Source: Oceanicoccus sagamiensis
GTDB lineage: Bacteria; Pseudomonadota; Gammaproteobacteria; Pseudomonadales; Dasaniaceae
Direction of reading: 5' to 3'
Length of the DNA: 64,000 bases
Assembly (NCBI RefSeq): GCF_002117105.1
Contig: NZ_CP019343.1
Coordinates: forward strand, 248,001 to 312,000
The position numbers were made by a program, and so were the translations under genes. The notes under the pieces are model-generated. The model searched no databases and had not been told where the DNA came from. It saw nothing but the letters and a program-made list of their open reading frames with translations. Below, piece by piece: positions 29,359-38,449 of this stretch. How positions within the stretch are numbered: position 1 is the stretch's first letter; each line of letters opens with the position of its first letter.

Positions 29359-30795
29359 TTAGGCCAACAGCTGATCACTGTAATCCAGCAACTGTTCTAA
29401 AATCTGTTGATCTCTGGGGCTAATCGCCTCAGCCTCTAACCGGTTTTGCACATTCTCCAAAAAGTCCTCCAGCACCAGGCTGCCACCACCATCCGCTTCC
29501 GTTAAACGCTGGTAGCGATACTCCTGCCACTGCAAGCGCTCCTCTTCTGTTAAGGACTCCGGATAATTACGGGCACGGTAGCGAAAGAGCATTTCCGTCA
29601 GGCGAGTATCTTCAAAATAAAAGGTATTATCCCTTAGCTCTTCCGGTGTACTTGAGCGCACTTGCGCCATCACGCTTTTATCGTTCTGGCCAAAAAAGCC
29701 ACCGCCATAGAGCATCGTATCCGGGTCTTTTTGCTCAGGGAAATTCTGAGATGAAAATACCTCCGCCAGTTTTTCTGTTAAAGAACCGGCCTGCATTAAC
29801 AGTTTATAATGCTGCCGCGTTTGCGGTAGATCCAACTGAATACGCTCTGCAACTGTATCAGTTAGCAAGCTAGTCGTTGCCACCACTGGGCAGCGGTTGG
29901 TATGAATGGTTTTTAAGGGGATTCTTGCAAGCCCTTCCGGCAACTCGGCGGCGGGGGTATATAAACGATCAGCAATTTGCTCGGCATTTAACTCAATTAA
30001 AGGCGTGGGATCTACCGCCAGGTCATAACAAATCACCCCGTTTTTATTCGTGGGATGCATGGCCAGTGGCATCACTAAACTGCTACAAAAACGGCTGGCG
30101 GGAAACATGGCCGAGGTATGCAGCACTGGCTTTTTCTCCGCGACATTAAGCAACGCAGCCACGTCCCTTTTATTACGCAGCTTAAACACATAATCAAATA
30201 GCCTGGGTTGCTTATCCTTAATTAACTTAGCCACGGCAATGGTGGCATGCACATCAGATAAAGCATCATGGGCTGCTTCATGGCTAATACCATTGGCCTC
30301 AGTAATTTGCTCCAGCCTAAAACTGGTCGTGCCATCCTCATGGGTTGGCCAGACAATACCCTCGGGGCGCAGCGCGCAACATAAGCGCACCATATCAATA
30401 ATATCCCAACGGGAATTCCCGTTTTGCCACTCACGGGCATAGGCATCATAAAAATTGCGGTACAAGGTATAACGACTAAATTCATCATCAAAACGAATAC
30501 TGTTATAACCCACTGCACAGGTGCCAGGCTGGACAAACTCGGCATGAATTTGGCGAATAAATTCTACCTCGGGCAAACCTTGCTCCAGAGCTTGTTGCGG
30601 AGTAATCCCCGTTACTAAACAAGCTTCTGGATGTGGCAGCATATCATCGGCGGGCTTACAAAAAATCACCAGCGGTTCGCCAATAATATTGAAATCCGCA
30701 TCGGTGCGAATACCGGCAAACTGTGACGGACGATCCCGGGCGGGGTCGGTACCAAAGGTTTCGTAATCGTGCCAGTAAAAAGAAAAATCAGCCAT
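29359..30795 (-). CDS. sbcB: Exodeoxyribonuclease I
   Basis: SbcB degrades single-stranded DNA 3' to 5' and takes part in recombination and mismatch repair. The 478-residue protein has the DEDDh exonuclease motif HDYETFGTDPARDRPSQF (about residues 9-26), VGYNSIRFDDEF (about 95) and HDALSDVHATIAVAKLI (about 174), followed by the ExoI C-terminal domain (GFFGQNDK; LRYRARNYPESLT-type segment). Length matches E. coli ExoI (475). Confidence 0.95.
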   Translation of the reverse strand: MADFSFYWHDYETFGTDPARDRPSQFAGIRTDADFNIIGEPLVIFCKPADDMLPHPEACLVTGITPQQALEQGLPEVEFIRQIHAEFVQPGTCAVGYNSIRFDDEFSRYTLYRNFYDAYAREWQNGNSRWDIIDMVRLCCALRPEGIVWPTHEDGTTSFRLEQITEANGISHEAAHDALSDVHATIAVAKLIKDKQPRLFDYVFKLRNKRDVAALLNVAEKKPVLHTSAMFPASRFCSSLVMPLAMHPTNKNGVICYDLAVDPTPLIELNAEQIADRLYTPAAELPEGLARIPLKTIHTNRCPVVATTSLLTDTVAERIQLDLPQTRQHYKLLMQAGSLTEKLAEVFSSQNFPEQKDPDTMLYGGGFFGQNDKSVMAQVRSSTPEELRDNTFYFEDTRLTEMLFRYRARNYPESLTEEERLQWQEYRYQRLTEADGGGSLVLEDFLENVQNRLEAEAISPRDQQILEQLLDYSDQLLA

Positions 30796-30902
30796 GAGTA
30801 TTAAAGAATCCTGATTAAGTATTGTTTAGGGTGATGGATCTGTGTTAATTTTCCCCTGTCAACGGATTATGACATACCACACTTTGCGGAAGGAACTGCA
30901 TC

Positions 30903-31448
30903 ATGAAGATTAATACTTATCACTGCGCTAATACGCGCAATAAAACCTCCTCCAATCGTCACCACATCGGCTTTAGTTTAATCGAGCTACTCACTACACT
31001 GGCCGTTGTCGCACTTAGCCTTGGTCTGGGTATCTCCGGTTTAAGCCAGTGGTTGCAGCATCAAACCGAAGCCACCCTGTTTAGATCACTGCAGCAAATC
31101 AGCACCTTTGCCAGAACCCGGGCGATTAAAGATGGACAATACTTCACCGTATGCGCCAGCCAGAATAACACTGACTGCCAGCAGCAATGGCAACAACAGA
31201 TTATTGTTTTTAATGATAAAAACACCAATGAAGTTGTCGATAAAGACGAGGCGCTCTACCGGGTACTACCACTGCCTGACAACGCCCCCTGCATTCTCTG
31301 GAAAGCCAGCCTTGGCCGGCACTACCTGCAATTTAAGCCCTCTGGTGCCAGCAACGGTACCGCCGGGCATTTTAGGTTTTGTGATTCACAGAGCAACAAT
31401 AAACTGGTAGTAGGATTAAGTGGCCGCACCTCGATTAAATCTTTATAG
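30903..31448 (+). CDS. FimT/GspH-type minor pilin, second cluster
   Basis: The 181-residue protein has a prepilin signal HHIG|FSLIELLTTLAVVALSLGLGISG with Glu at +5, then a GspH/FimT-like body (QQISTFARTRAIKDGQYFTVCASQNNTDC). It is the first gene of a second minor-pilin operon, reading toward pilV-, pilW-, pilX-, pilY1- and pilE-like genes. It is clearly diverged from the fimT gene at 16382-17014. GAAGGAACTGC before the ATG is a good ribosome site (AGGA about 8 bases away). Confidence 0.85.
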   Translation: MKINTYHCANTRNKTSSNRHHIGFSLIELLTTLAVVALSLGLGISGLSQWLQHQTEATLFRSLQQISTFARTRAIKDGQYFTVCASQNNTDCQQQWQQQIIVFNDKNTNEVVDKDEALYRVLPLPDNAPCILWKASLGRHYLQFKPSGASNGTAGHFRFCDSQSNNKLVVGLSGRTSIKSL

Positions 31449-31460
31449 AGGTTATTGCGG

Positions 31461-31952
31461 ATGCTACACCAACGACTTAATACTGCCGGTTTCACCCTGA
31501 TAGAAGTGGTGATCACATTATTTATTATGACCGTAGGCTTATTGGGCTTAGCCGGGCTACAGGCACAGGCTATTAAAGCCAGTCTGGACACCGCCCAGCG
31601 CTCACAAACCGCCTGGCTGGTTAGCGAAGTGGCAGAACGGATACGGGCCAACCCTGATGCCAGCGTCAGTGACTATACAGCAACACTGACCACCACAGCC
31701 TGTTTAAAACCGGACAAGCAATGCAATACCGATTGCACCCCGGCACAAATGGCAGCCTATGACCTTTGGGATATTTTCTGTGGTATTGACACCCAGGGCG
31801 TAGTGGCAAAAGCGGTTGATTCACTCACACTCTCAGAATTATCAATCCATTGTAAAAAAAACTGCACCAACTCAGCAGCTCATTTAGCCGTAAGCATTCA
31901 CTGGGGCAAAGACCCCAATCAACAACAGATAACGATGGAAGTGAGGCCCTGA
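31461..31952 (+). CDS. PilV-type minor pilin, second cluster
   Basis: The product is about 163 residues from the ATG at 31461 (an in-frame TTG at 31455 is an alternative). The prepilin signal TAG|FTLIEVVITLFIMTVGLLGLAGLQAQAIKAS matches PilV, including the GLLGLAGLQ motif. The C-terminal half has three Cys pairs or near pairs (CLKPDKQCNTDC, CKKNC) that could form disulfides. GAGG lies about 9 bases upstream of the start. It follows the FimT-like gene by 12 bases and is 4 bases from the next gene. Confidence 0.85.
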   Translation: MLHQRLNTAGFTLIEVVITLFIMTVGLLGLAGLQAQAIKASLDTAQRSQTAWLVSEVAERIRANPDASVSDYTATLTTTACLKPDKQCNTDCTPAQMAAYDLWDIFCGIDTQGVVAKAVDSLTLSELSIHCKKNCTNSAAHLAVSIHWGKDPNQQQITMEVRP

Positions 31953-31956
31953 AAGA

Positions 31957-32778
31957 ATGCTATCTATTAACCAGCAAGGCATAAGTCTGATTGAATTAAT
32001 GATTGCCATTACGCTTGCCCTAATCCTGATGGCCGCTGCAATGCAAGTACTCACCAGCAGCCGGCAAACCTATGAGCTTAATAGCGATATTGCCCGCATT
32101 CAGGAAAATGGGCGTATCGCTATGGAGATACTGGTTAACAATATTCGTATGGCAGGCTATCGCAACCCTGTTAATGGTATAGCCCCTGATTATTTTGACT
32201 TTCAAACGCACTGTAAGCGCTCCCATCACACATGTACGCTCGATCATTTTATTGATAAGCCGGGCAGTATTAACCATGGCAGCGATAGATTATCTATTGT
32301 GTACGACCACCCCGCTGATGATTATGGCGGCAGGGCCAGAGATTGCCTTAGTACAGAACTCACCAGCTCGGAGCGAACCAGCCTGCTCATTAATATCTAC
32401 AGTATAAAAACCGTTAAAGGCATAAGTAGCCTTTATTGCCGAGGCTATAACAAAAGCAAAGGACAATGGCTTGAAACCGGTGCACAACCGTTAATTGACG
32501 GTATTGATAATATGCAGGTGTTATACGGTATTGCCTCCGATACCAGCGGGAGTGTTAGGCGCTACGTCTCTCAAGATCAATTAAGTGAACAAGACTGGGC
32601 TTTGATTAAAACGGTAAAAATAGCGTTGCTCGTTAGCAATGGTTTAACAGAGGGCTTTGCCGATGCAAAATCTCGCAAGTACCGTTTACTGGATAATAGC
32701 GAACTGATAACTGCTGCTACGGATAAACAGGCCCGCAGAATCTACAGTACTACCGTGCAAATAAAAAATAACCGTTAA
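31957..32778 (+). CDS. PilW-type minor pilin, second cluster
   Basis: The 273-residue protein has QQG|ISLIELMIAITLALILMAAAMQV (Glu at +5, Ile at +1) and the PilW segment IARIQENGRIAMEILVNNIRMAGYRNP (about residues 45-70). This ties it to PilW and not to other pilin families. It is shorter than the pilW of the first cluster (358). Confidence 0.87.
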   Translation: MLSINQQGISLIELMIAITLALILMAAAMQVLTSSRQTYELNSDIARIQENGRIAMEILVNNIRMAGYRNPVNGIAPDYFDFQTHCKRSHHTCTLDHFIDKPGSINHGSDRLSIVYDHPADDYGGRARDCLSTELTSSERTSLLINIYSIKTVKGISSLYCRGYNKSKGQWLETGAQPLIDGIDNMQVLYGIASDTSGSVRRYVSQDQLSEQDWALIKTVKIALLVSNGLTEGFADAKSRKYRLLDNSELITAATDKQARRIYSTTVQIKNNR

Positions 32779-32788
32779 GGAGTTAGCC

Positions 32789-33274
32789 ATGCTGATAAAA
32801 AATCATCAAGGTGCCGTACTGATTGTGAGCCTGATACTACTACTGCTTATGACACTATTGGGTATTACCGCTATGGACTCATCACAATTACAATCACAAA
32901 TGGCCCGTAATAGCCTGCAATCTCAAACGTTATACCAATATGCCTTCAGTGAAATACAGCAGCAATTTAAAGCGCTGGAAAACCCTGACAGACTTAAGGC
33001 TGTCACTCACTCAAACAAAGTTATTTTAGTGTCAGCGTATACCGGCTTATCCATAGATGGTGTTGGAATAACAATCACTGGACATGAAAAAGATAATTAC
33101 ACCCTATCCGGCGCCATCAACTTTATTGGCATCACCGCAGCACCTCCGGGCTACAGTTTAGACTTATATAACACCCTAAACTATGAAATCAATATCGTAG
33201 CGGCACAAAACCACAGCCATTCAAAGTCAGACCAAACACAGGGCGTCAGCCGTGTAATACCTGTCAATCACTAA
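32789..33274 (+). CDS. PilX-type minor pilin, second cluster
   Basis: The 161-residue protein starts MLIKNHQGAVLIVSLILLLLMTLLGITAM, the PilX/GspK-like helix without Glu at +5, followed by SSQLQSQMARNSLQSQTLYQYAFSEIQ. An AAGGAG site lies about 8 bases before the ATG. It is part of the same operon as the surrounding pilin genes and presumably starts the tip complex with its PilV-, PilW- and PilY1-like partners. Confidence 0.85.
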   Translation: MLIKNHQGAVLIVSLILLLLMTLLGITAMDSSQLQSQMARNSLQSQTLYQYAFSEIQQQFKALENPDRLKAVTHSNKVILVSAYTGLSIDGVGITITGHEKDNYTLSGAINFIGITAAPPGYSLDLYNTLNYEINIVAAQNHSHSKSDQTQGVSRVIPVNH

Positions 33275-33304
33275 ACCAGCATCAACAAACACAAGGAGTG
33301 TGTT

Positions 33305-36013
33305 ATGAAAAAAATAGTCACCCAAATAGTATTCACCCTATTGCTGCTGAATAGCACTTTTCTAACAGCCGATGACTTAGAGATTTACCAAACTTTAGCG
33401 GAGCAACAGCAGACCAATATTTCAGTCATACTGGCAATTGCCAACCCAAAAAATAGCTCGATAATAAAAACAAGCTTAAAAGATACACTGAATGCACTGC
33501 ACACCAATAAAGCAGCTATAAACATTGCTTTAATGGCATTCAGTAGTGTGAGTGGCAGTTATCTGGTGCATAAACCCATTAATATCAGCGATAGCTACCA
33601 GCTGCAAAGTTTAAACAAGGCTATTGATAAAATACCTGCCACTCAATCTAACGCTAACTTAATCCAGTCTGTCAAAGAGGCCCAGCGCTTTTCCCGTAAT
33701 ACAACCGCCTGCCAGAACAACCTTATTGTTATCATTAGCGACCAAGCCACACAGCCCATCGATAACCGAACCATTCATAACATCGTTTTAAATACTGAAT
33801 CAAGACTGCTAGCAAACCAGCAGCTGACCGCCGTCTTTGACCGTCTTCTTTACCGCACAATAAAAACTCAAGACACTCTCGCTACCCCTGCTATTGCGGT
33901 TGATCGCTATAACCGAATGCAGCATCGTGATGATATCTACTTCGCCCTCTTCCAACCCAAACCATCACCACGCTGGCCCGGCAATATTAAAAAATACAAA
34001 CTAGAGAACACCCATATTGTTGATGCCAATGGCCATCAAGCCCTGCAAAGGGATACCGGGGATTTTAAAGACTCTACCCTTAGCTTCTGGACAGACCCCA
34101 CGGATTGGCCCGATGATGCTATCGATGGTTTAGCGCCAGATGGAAACAATATCAACCATGGTGGCTATGCTTATCAACTACCCACCCCTGATCAACGAAA
34201 AATCTATACCTATCTTGATAATTTTACACCGGACAAACAACGTCTTTCTGCCACAGACGTTAAATCAAGCAATTTATCTATTACCACAACAACTCTGGGG
34301 CTTGCGGAAACAGCAACTCAGCAGCGAAACGATATTCTTAACTGGGTGCGTGGCGCCAGCATAAACAAGCAGCAAAAAACGCCCAACCACTTTGTGGCTG
34401 ATATTATTCACAACCGTCCCGCTGTAGTCACCTATCGTACGCTGGATAAAAATAACTTTGATGACACCGTATTTGCCGGCTCTAACAGAGGATTATTTTA
34501 TGCGATCAAAGCCGACACTGGAGAACCTGTCTTTAGCTTTATCCCACAACAACTGTTACCGAATTTAACTCACTACTATCAAAACCAAGGCACTTTTAAC
34601 GATAAAATCTACGGACTGGACGCCCCTATGACGGTCTGGCGTTATGATAAAAACAATAATGGCAGTATTGTCTCCACTTCAGGCGATAGAGATACTGCTG
34701 AAGTCGGCGAACATATTTATATTTACCAAGCTATGCGCCGGGGCGGTAAAAGTCTTTATGCTTTGGATGTTACCCTGCGCCAAAATCCCAAGTTGCTCTG
34801 GCAAATTAATGGCAATGCCGATCTTAATGGCAATAAACAAAGCGATGCCACCCCCGGCTTTAGCGACCTTGGCCAAACCTGGTCCACCCCCCAACTGGCC
34901 AAAATTCAGTGGAACTGCGCTGCCGATAAGCCCAAAGCCCACTGCGAAGATAAGTCCGTGTTATTTTTTGCCGGTGGCTACGACCCTAAACACGATAACA
35001 GCCCGGACCCGTATATTGACGAAGGCAATGCCCTCTATATGGTGGATGCTAAAACCGGAAAATTATTATGGAGTGCGGGTTATAGCCGCAATAGCCAACA
35101 TAGCCTAAACCTAAAAGCGATGACCCATAGCATCCCTGCGAATATCACCCCCATCGACATTGAAGGAGATGGTTATACCGATTATCTTTTTGCTATCGAT
35201 ATACTCGGCCAGCTATGGCGAATCGACCTTTATAAAACGCCAACCAGCAAAACGCATTTTGCCCATAAAACCCGGGGCGGGATTATCGCCGATCTTGGTG
35301 GTGGCAAGAGTGGTAGTGAGCGCCGATACTATAATGCACCCGATATAGCCCTTGTCTCACCCCGCGGCAGAAAACCTTTCCTTGCCATTGCCTTAGGCAG
35401 CGGCTACCGAGCAGCCCCAAAATCCACCCATATCACTGACCATTTCTATGTCGTGTTTGATCCTTATCCTTACTCTGCTCCGCCAGGCTACAACTATAAC
35501 TACAACGATGACCGAGTAATAAGCACCGCTGATATGGCTGCCGCCACTCTTAAACACGGTAAAAAAGCACCCACTCATACCGAGAAACAATACGGCTGGT
35601 ACTATAGCTTTAGCAACAACAAGGGTGAGAAAGTCCTGGCCCCCTCACTTAGCTTTAACCACCAGATTTTATTAACCACTTATATACCGGCCACCAAGCA
35701 GCAAAGCTGCGCATCGAATAAACACCCTTTAGGCACAGGCCGCTATTACTTATTAAATCTATTAAATGGCCAGTCAACACTCAGCGACAACGGCTCCATC
35801 AAAAACTACCAAACACTAAACCATGGCGGCATACCCCCGGAACCTTTACTGATCTTTCTTCCTAAAAAGGTTTGCCCGTCAAAGAACTGCACAGCCACCA
35901 ATAGCAACCACCAACAGCAGGATAATTTACTGGCCTGTATCGGCACAGAATGTATCGATAACCTGACCGAGCTAACTCTCGACAAAACCTACTGGCGGGA
36001 AAATAATGAGTAA
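33305..36013 (+). CDS. PilY1-like protein with degenerate vWA domain, second cluster
   Basis: The 902-residue protein has a signal peptide (to about LTA|DD), then a short vWA-like region. Where PilY1 has the metal site DTSGSM, this protein reads ISVILAIANPKNSS, so the DxSxS MIDAS is gone, although the later strand LIVIISDQATQP still fits. The C-terminal PilY1 propeller is kept (RMQHRDDIYFALFQPKPSPRWPGNIKKY, LFFAGGYDPKHDN, DIALVSP, YGWYYSF; YDKNNNGS aspartate-rich loop). It overlaps the next gene by 8 bases. The head is about 180 residues shorter than PilY1 at 10963-14202. It probably serves a separate pilus system without metal-dependent ligand binding by the vWA domain. Confidence 0.88.
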   Translation: MKKIVTQIVFTLLLLNSTFLTADDLEIYQTLAEQQQTNISVILAIANPKNSSIIKTSLKDTLNALHTNKAAINIALMAFSSVSGSYLVHKPINISDSYQLQSLNKAIDKIPATQSNANLIQSVKEAQRFSRNTTACQNNLIVIISDQATQPIDNRTIHNIVLNTESRLLANQQLTAVFDRLLYRTIKTQDTLATPAIAVDRYNRMQHRDDIYFALFQPKPSPRWPGNIKKYKLENTHIVDANGHQALQRDTGDFKDSTLSFWTDPTDWPDDAIDGLAPDGNNINHGGYAYQLPTPDQRKIYTYLDNFTPDKQRLSATDVKSSNLSITTTTLGLAETATQQRNDILNWVRGASINKQQKTPNHFVADIIHNRPAVVTYRTLDKNNFDDTVFAGSNRGLFYAIKADTGEPVFSFIPQQLLPNLTHYYQNQGTFNDKIYGLDAPMTVWRYDKNNNGSIVSTSGDRDTAEVGEHIYIYQAMRRGGKSLYALDVTLRQNPKLLWQINGNADLNGNKQSDATPGFSDLGQTWSTPQLAKIQWNCAADKPKAHCEDKSVLFFAGGYDPKHDNSPDPYIDEGNALYMVDAKTGKLLWSAGYSRNSQHSLNLKAMTHSIPANITPIDIEGDGYTDYLFAIDILGQLWRIDLYKTPTSKTHFAHKTRGGIIADLGGGKSGSERRYYNAPDIALVSPRGRKPFLAIALGSGYRAAPKSTHITDHFYVVFDPYPYSAPPGYNYNYNDDRVISTADMAAATLKHGKKAPTHTEKQYGWYYSFSNNKGEKVLAPSLSFNHQILLTTYIPATKQQSCASNKHPLGTGRYYLLNLLNGQSTLSDNGSIKNYQTLNHGGIPPEPLLIFLPKKVCPSKNCTATNSNHQQQDNLLACIGTECIDNLTELTLDKTYWRENNE

Positions 36014-36449
36014 TATATTACAACAGACAAACACCAATACCGGTTTTAGCCTATTAGAAATGATAATGGTATTAGCGATTATCGGCCTACTCACCGCTAT
36101 AGCGATCCCTCGCTACGAAAGTTATATCTTACGCAGTAACCGCATCGGCGAAGGTCTACCAGCCCTTAATCAACTGATGCAGGCTCAAGAGCGCCATGCT
36201 GCTCAATATGGAAGCTATACCGACAAGCTAACTGAACTAGGTTACAGCGCTGAGCCAATCACACCGGGAGGTCACTACAAACTTAAAGCGGTAGCTTGTG
36301 ATAACACCGCCATCACTCACTGCATTGCTGTCCAGGCTCTGGCACAAGGCCAGCAAAGTAAAGATACTAACGGCGTAGATATTGATAACAACGGAGAGCC
36401 CGGTGACCTTAGCTATAACAGCCGTGGAGAAAAATCAGGAATCCATTAG
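36006..36449 (+). CDS. PilE-type minor pilin, second cluster
   Basis: The 147-residue protein has the prepilin site NTG|FSLLEMIMVLAIIGLLTAIAIPRY with Glu at +5 and a pilin body ending DLSYNSRGEKSG. Two cysteines (VACDNTAITHC) could form a disulfide. It is translationally overlapped with the PilY1-like gene and closes the operon. A terminator is not obvious in the 200 bases that follow. Confidence 0.87.
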   Translation: MSNILQQTNTNTGFSLLEMIMVLAIIGLLTAIAIPRYESYILRSNRIGEGLPALNQLMQAQERHAAQYGSYTDKLTELGYSAEPITPGGHYKLKAVACDNTAITHCIAVQALAQGQQSKDTNGVDIDNNGEPGDLSYNSRGEKSGIH

Positions 36450-36654
36450 GCAAGCAAACCAGCTACAAGGCCGAGACCTATCAACAGCCCCGGCTAACCC
36501 TCGCTGCAATAGAAATGCCTGCATTGAGCAGGTGTCTTAATAGCGTAATCTCAGCAGACAATGTACCGGAGTACTTAAATGGCACCTGAGAGCGGGCAGT
36601 ACCCACCCCAATGTAATCATCAATAATAATGCCGTAACCATGTGTGGTAAGGTT

Positions 36655-36954
36655 TCACAGAGCTAGCGGAGTAAATTGAATCGTTACGGTATAGCCAAGC
36701 GCTGCGGCGTAGCTTTCTATGGTAGACAGACGTGGGGAAATTTCAGAGTGCAAGCTTTCCAGGCGCGAGATATTACTTTTTCGGGTGCCCATTAGCTCTG
36801 CCATTTCGGCCTGGGTCACCCCCGCTTGCTTGCGCAAGGCGATCATTTCGCGCTTCATAGCAAAAAGTGGAGCCAAAGCATCGTATTCCGCTTTTACAGC
36901 GGGATTGCTTAGGGCTTTGGTTTTAAACTCGGTTAATGTGGTTCGTTTCGTCAT
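36655..36954 (-). CDS. XRE-type antitoxin (HigA-like)
   Basis: The 99-residue protein has an N-terminal region and a helix-turn-helix QAGVTQAEMAELMGTRKSNISRLES (about residues 43-67), then SPRLSTIESYAAALGY as in HigA-like antitoxins. It follows the toxin gene with a 32-base overlap and on the same strand. The pair is the toxin-first order known for HigBA. It is likely to repress its own promoter through the palindrome at 37285-37306. Confidence 0.85.
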   Translation of the reverse strand: MTKRTTLTEFKTKALSNPAVKAEYDALAPLFAMKREMIALRKQAGVTQAEMAELMGTRKSNISRLESLHSEISPRLSTIESYAAALGYTVTIQFTPLAL

Positions 36955-37276
36955 TGTTTTGTACCGTGGTTTTTCGTTGCTTGGCCAGCGTTATCCTTCG
37001 CGCTGGCAGGCTACGGGTTTTCTTAATCGCTGTGAGTAGAATAATGACTTCTCTTCCTCTGGCGATACAGAATATGGAGCGCGCAATACCTTCCAAACCT
37101 TTGGCTCTAATCTCATAGAGACCATCACCAAGGGGGGCGGTATGGGGCCTGCCAAGATCAGGGCCAAACTCCTCTATAAGCTCGGCGATACGGATAAAAC
37201 CAGCCAGTACACCCGTTGGCAATGCGAGCGTCTCCCGCTCAACCTTTGTATTGTAAAAAGTAACAGTCCATGTCAT
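36923..37276 (-). CDS. HigB/RelE-superfamily toxin (Gp49-like)
   Basis: The 117-residue protein fits the phage-derived Gp49/HigB (DUF891) family: LIEEFGPDLGRPHTAPLGDGLYEIRAKGLEGIARSIFCIARGREVIILLTAIKKTRSLPAR carries the family core. Such toxins are ribosome-dependent mRNA endonucleases. I chose the ATG at 37276 (MTWTVTFYN); the frame stays open to 37315 over the palindrome, which is unlikely to be coding. The C-terminal end runs into the antitoxin start. Confidence 0.85.
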   Translation of the reverse strand: MTWTVTFYNTKVERETLALPTGVLAGFIRIAELIEEFGPDLGRPHTAPLGDGLYEIRAKGLEGIARSIFCIARGREVIILLTAIKKTRSLPARRITLAKQRKTTVQNNDETNHINRV

Positions 37277-37284
37277 AGATGAGA

Positions 37285-37306
37285 GGGTTATCTTTAATGA
37301 TAACCC
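37285..37306. promoter_or_regulatory. Palindrome upstream of the toxin-antitoxin pair
   Basis: A perfect inverted repeat, GGGTTATC-TTTAAT-GATAACCC, lies 8 bases before the toxin ATG (37276) on the operon's upstream side. Its position suits an operator for autorepression by the XRE antitoxin; it could also fold as RNA. Confidence 0.5.
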
Positions 37307-37356
37307 CCTCGTCAATCTTGAAATGATTAGAAATGGTGATGGATTAAATAGTTAGA

Positions 37357-38436
37357 CTATTTATAAATACGAGGGGCTCTTAGGGGCATACGGGTCAGAA
37401 TTTCATAACCGATGGTGCCAGCCCATTGGGCAATCTCATTAGCGGTCAATTCGGGGCCCCAGAGAATCACTTCATCACCAATAGCCACAGAGTCTAAATC
37501 AGTGACATCGACGGTGATCATATCCATAGAGACATTGCCCACCAATTTAACCCGCTGACCATTAACAATAACCGGGGTACCGTTTGGTGCACTACGGGGG
37601 TAGCCATCACCATAACCTACCGCAATGGTAGCAATGGTTGAGGGGCGCTCGGCGGTCCAGTTGGCGGCATAGCCAACGGACTCACCCGCCGCAACTTCCC
37701 GCACTGAGATCACAGCGGATTTTAAGGTCATGACCTGTTGCAGTTGATCGGCATTTTCCTGAGGAATGTTAAAGGGGGAATTGCCATAGAGCATATAGCC
37801 CGGACGATTCCACGCTGTTCTGGCCTTGGGCCAAGCCAGTACCCCAGATGAATTGCCAATACTTAAAGGCGCATCGATATCTTTAACCGCGGCCATAAAA
37901 CAGGCAATCTGGGTATCGGTAAAATCGCTGCCCAAGTCATCACCACAGGCAAGATGCGTCGCTAAAATAATATCATTATCGACATTGGGGCTGGCTTGCA
38001 GCTGCTGATAAAACTCAGTGACCTGTTCAGGGTTTATACCCAGTCGATGCATACCGGTATCCAGCTTTAACCAAACTTTGATGGGCTGCGTTAACTCAGC
38101 ATTGAGCAGGCTATGCAACTGCTGTTGGTTTTCCAGCATTATCCAGTAATTATTGGCTGAGGCTTGTTCGATTTCATCGGCGGTAAATACACCTTCCAAT
38201 AACAGTATCGGCTTATGGATACCGGCCTGACGCAATTCATCCGCCTCTTCAATACAGGCCACTCCTAACGCTGGCGCCAAAGGCTCCAGAGCTTTGGCCA
38301 CAGGGACGGCACCATGACCATAAGCATTGGCTTTGACTACCGCAACACACTGCCCTTCGGGCACCAATCGCTGGGCAAACTGAAAGTTATGCTTTAGGGC
38401 AGCAAGGTCAATAAAAGCGGTGGTGGGTCTGGCCAT
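37357..38436 (-). CDS. alr: Alanine racemase
   Basis: Alr interconverts L- and D-alanine with PLP. The lysine that binds PLP is in VVKANAYGHG (about residue 34), and the second catalytic Tyr lies in ...VGYAANW (GESVGYAANWTAERPS). I chose the ATG at 38436 (MARPTTAFIDLAAL) with AAGG about 9 bases upstream, giving 359 residues; the frame runs on to 38544 inside the dat gene. It follows the D-amino-acid aminotransferase gene by 13 bases. It could also be named dadX; no dadA is next to it. Confidence 0.93.
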   Translation of the reverse strand: MARPTTAFIDLAALKHNFQFAQRLVPEGQCVAVVKANAYGHGAVPVAKALEPLAPALGVACIEEADELRQAGIHKPILLLEGVFTADEIEQASANNYWIMLENQQQLHSLLNAELTQPIKVWLKLDTGMHRLGINPEQVTEFYQQLQASPNVDNDIILATHLACGDDLGSDFTDTQIACFMAAVKDIDAPLSIGNSSGVLAWPKARTAWNRPGYMLYGNSPFNIPQENADQLQQVMTLKSAVISVREVAAGESVGYAANWTAERPSTIATIAVGYGDGYPRSAPNGTPVIVNGQRVKLVGNVSMDMITVDVTDLDSVAIGDEVILWGPELTANEIAQWAGTIGYEILTRMPLRAPRIYK

Positions 38437-38449
38437 GGCTAGTGCTGCC

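Noticed and set aside
28147-30795. DUF2971, GIY-YIG and exonuclease genes as a defence island
   Set aside because: sbcB is a housekeeping gene, YhbQ-like proteins are common, and the DUF2971 gene is convergent to them; no shared operon or known defence marker.
30796-30902. Possible sigma-54 promoter before the second pilin operon
   Set aside because: GACATACCACACTTTGC looks a little like -24/-12, but the spacing between the GG/GC-like positions is too long.
36450-36654. Small RNA or CRISPR-like content after the second pilE
   Set aside because: No regular repeats, no strong hairpin with T-run and no frame of interest. No CRISPR array was seen anywhere in the window.
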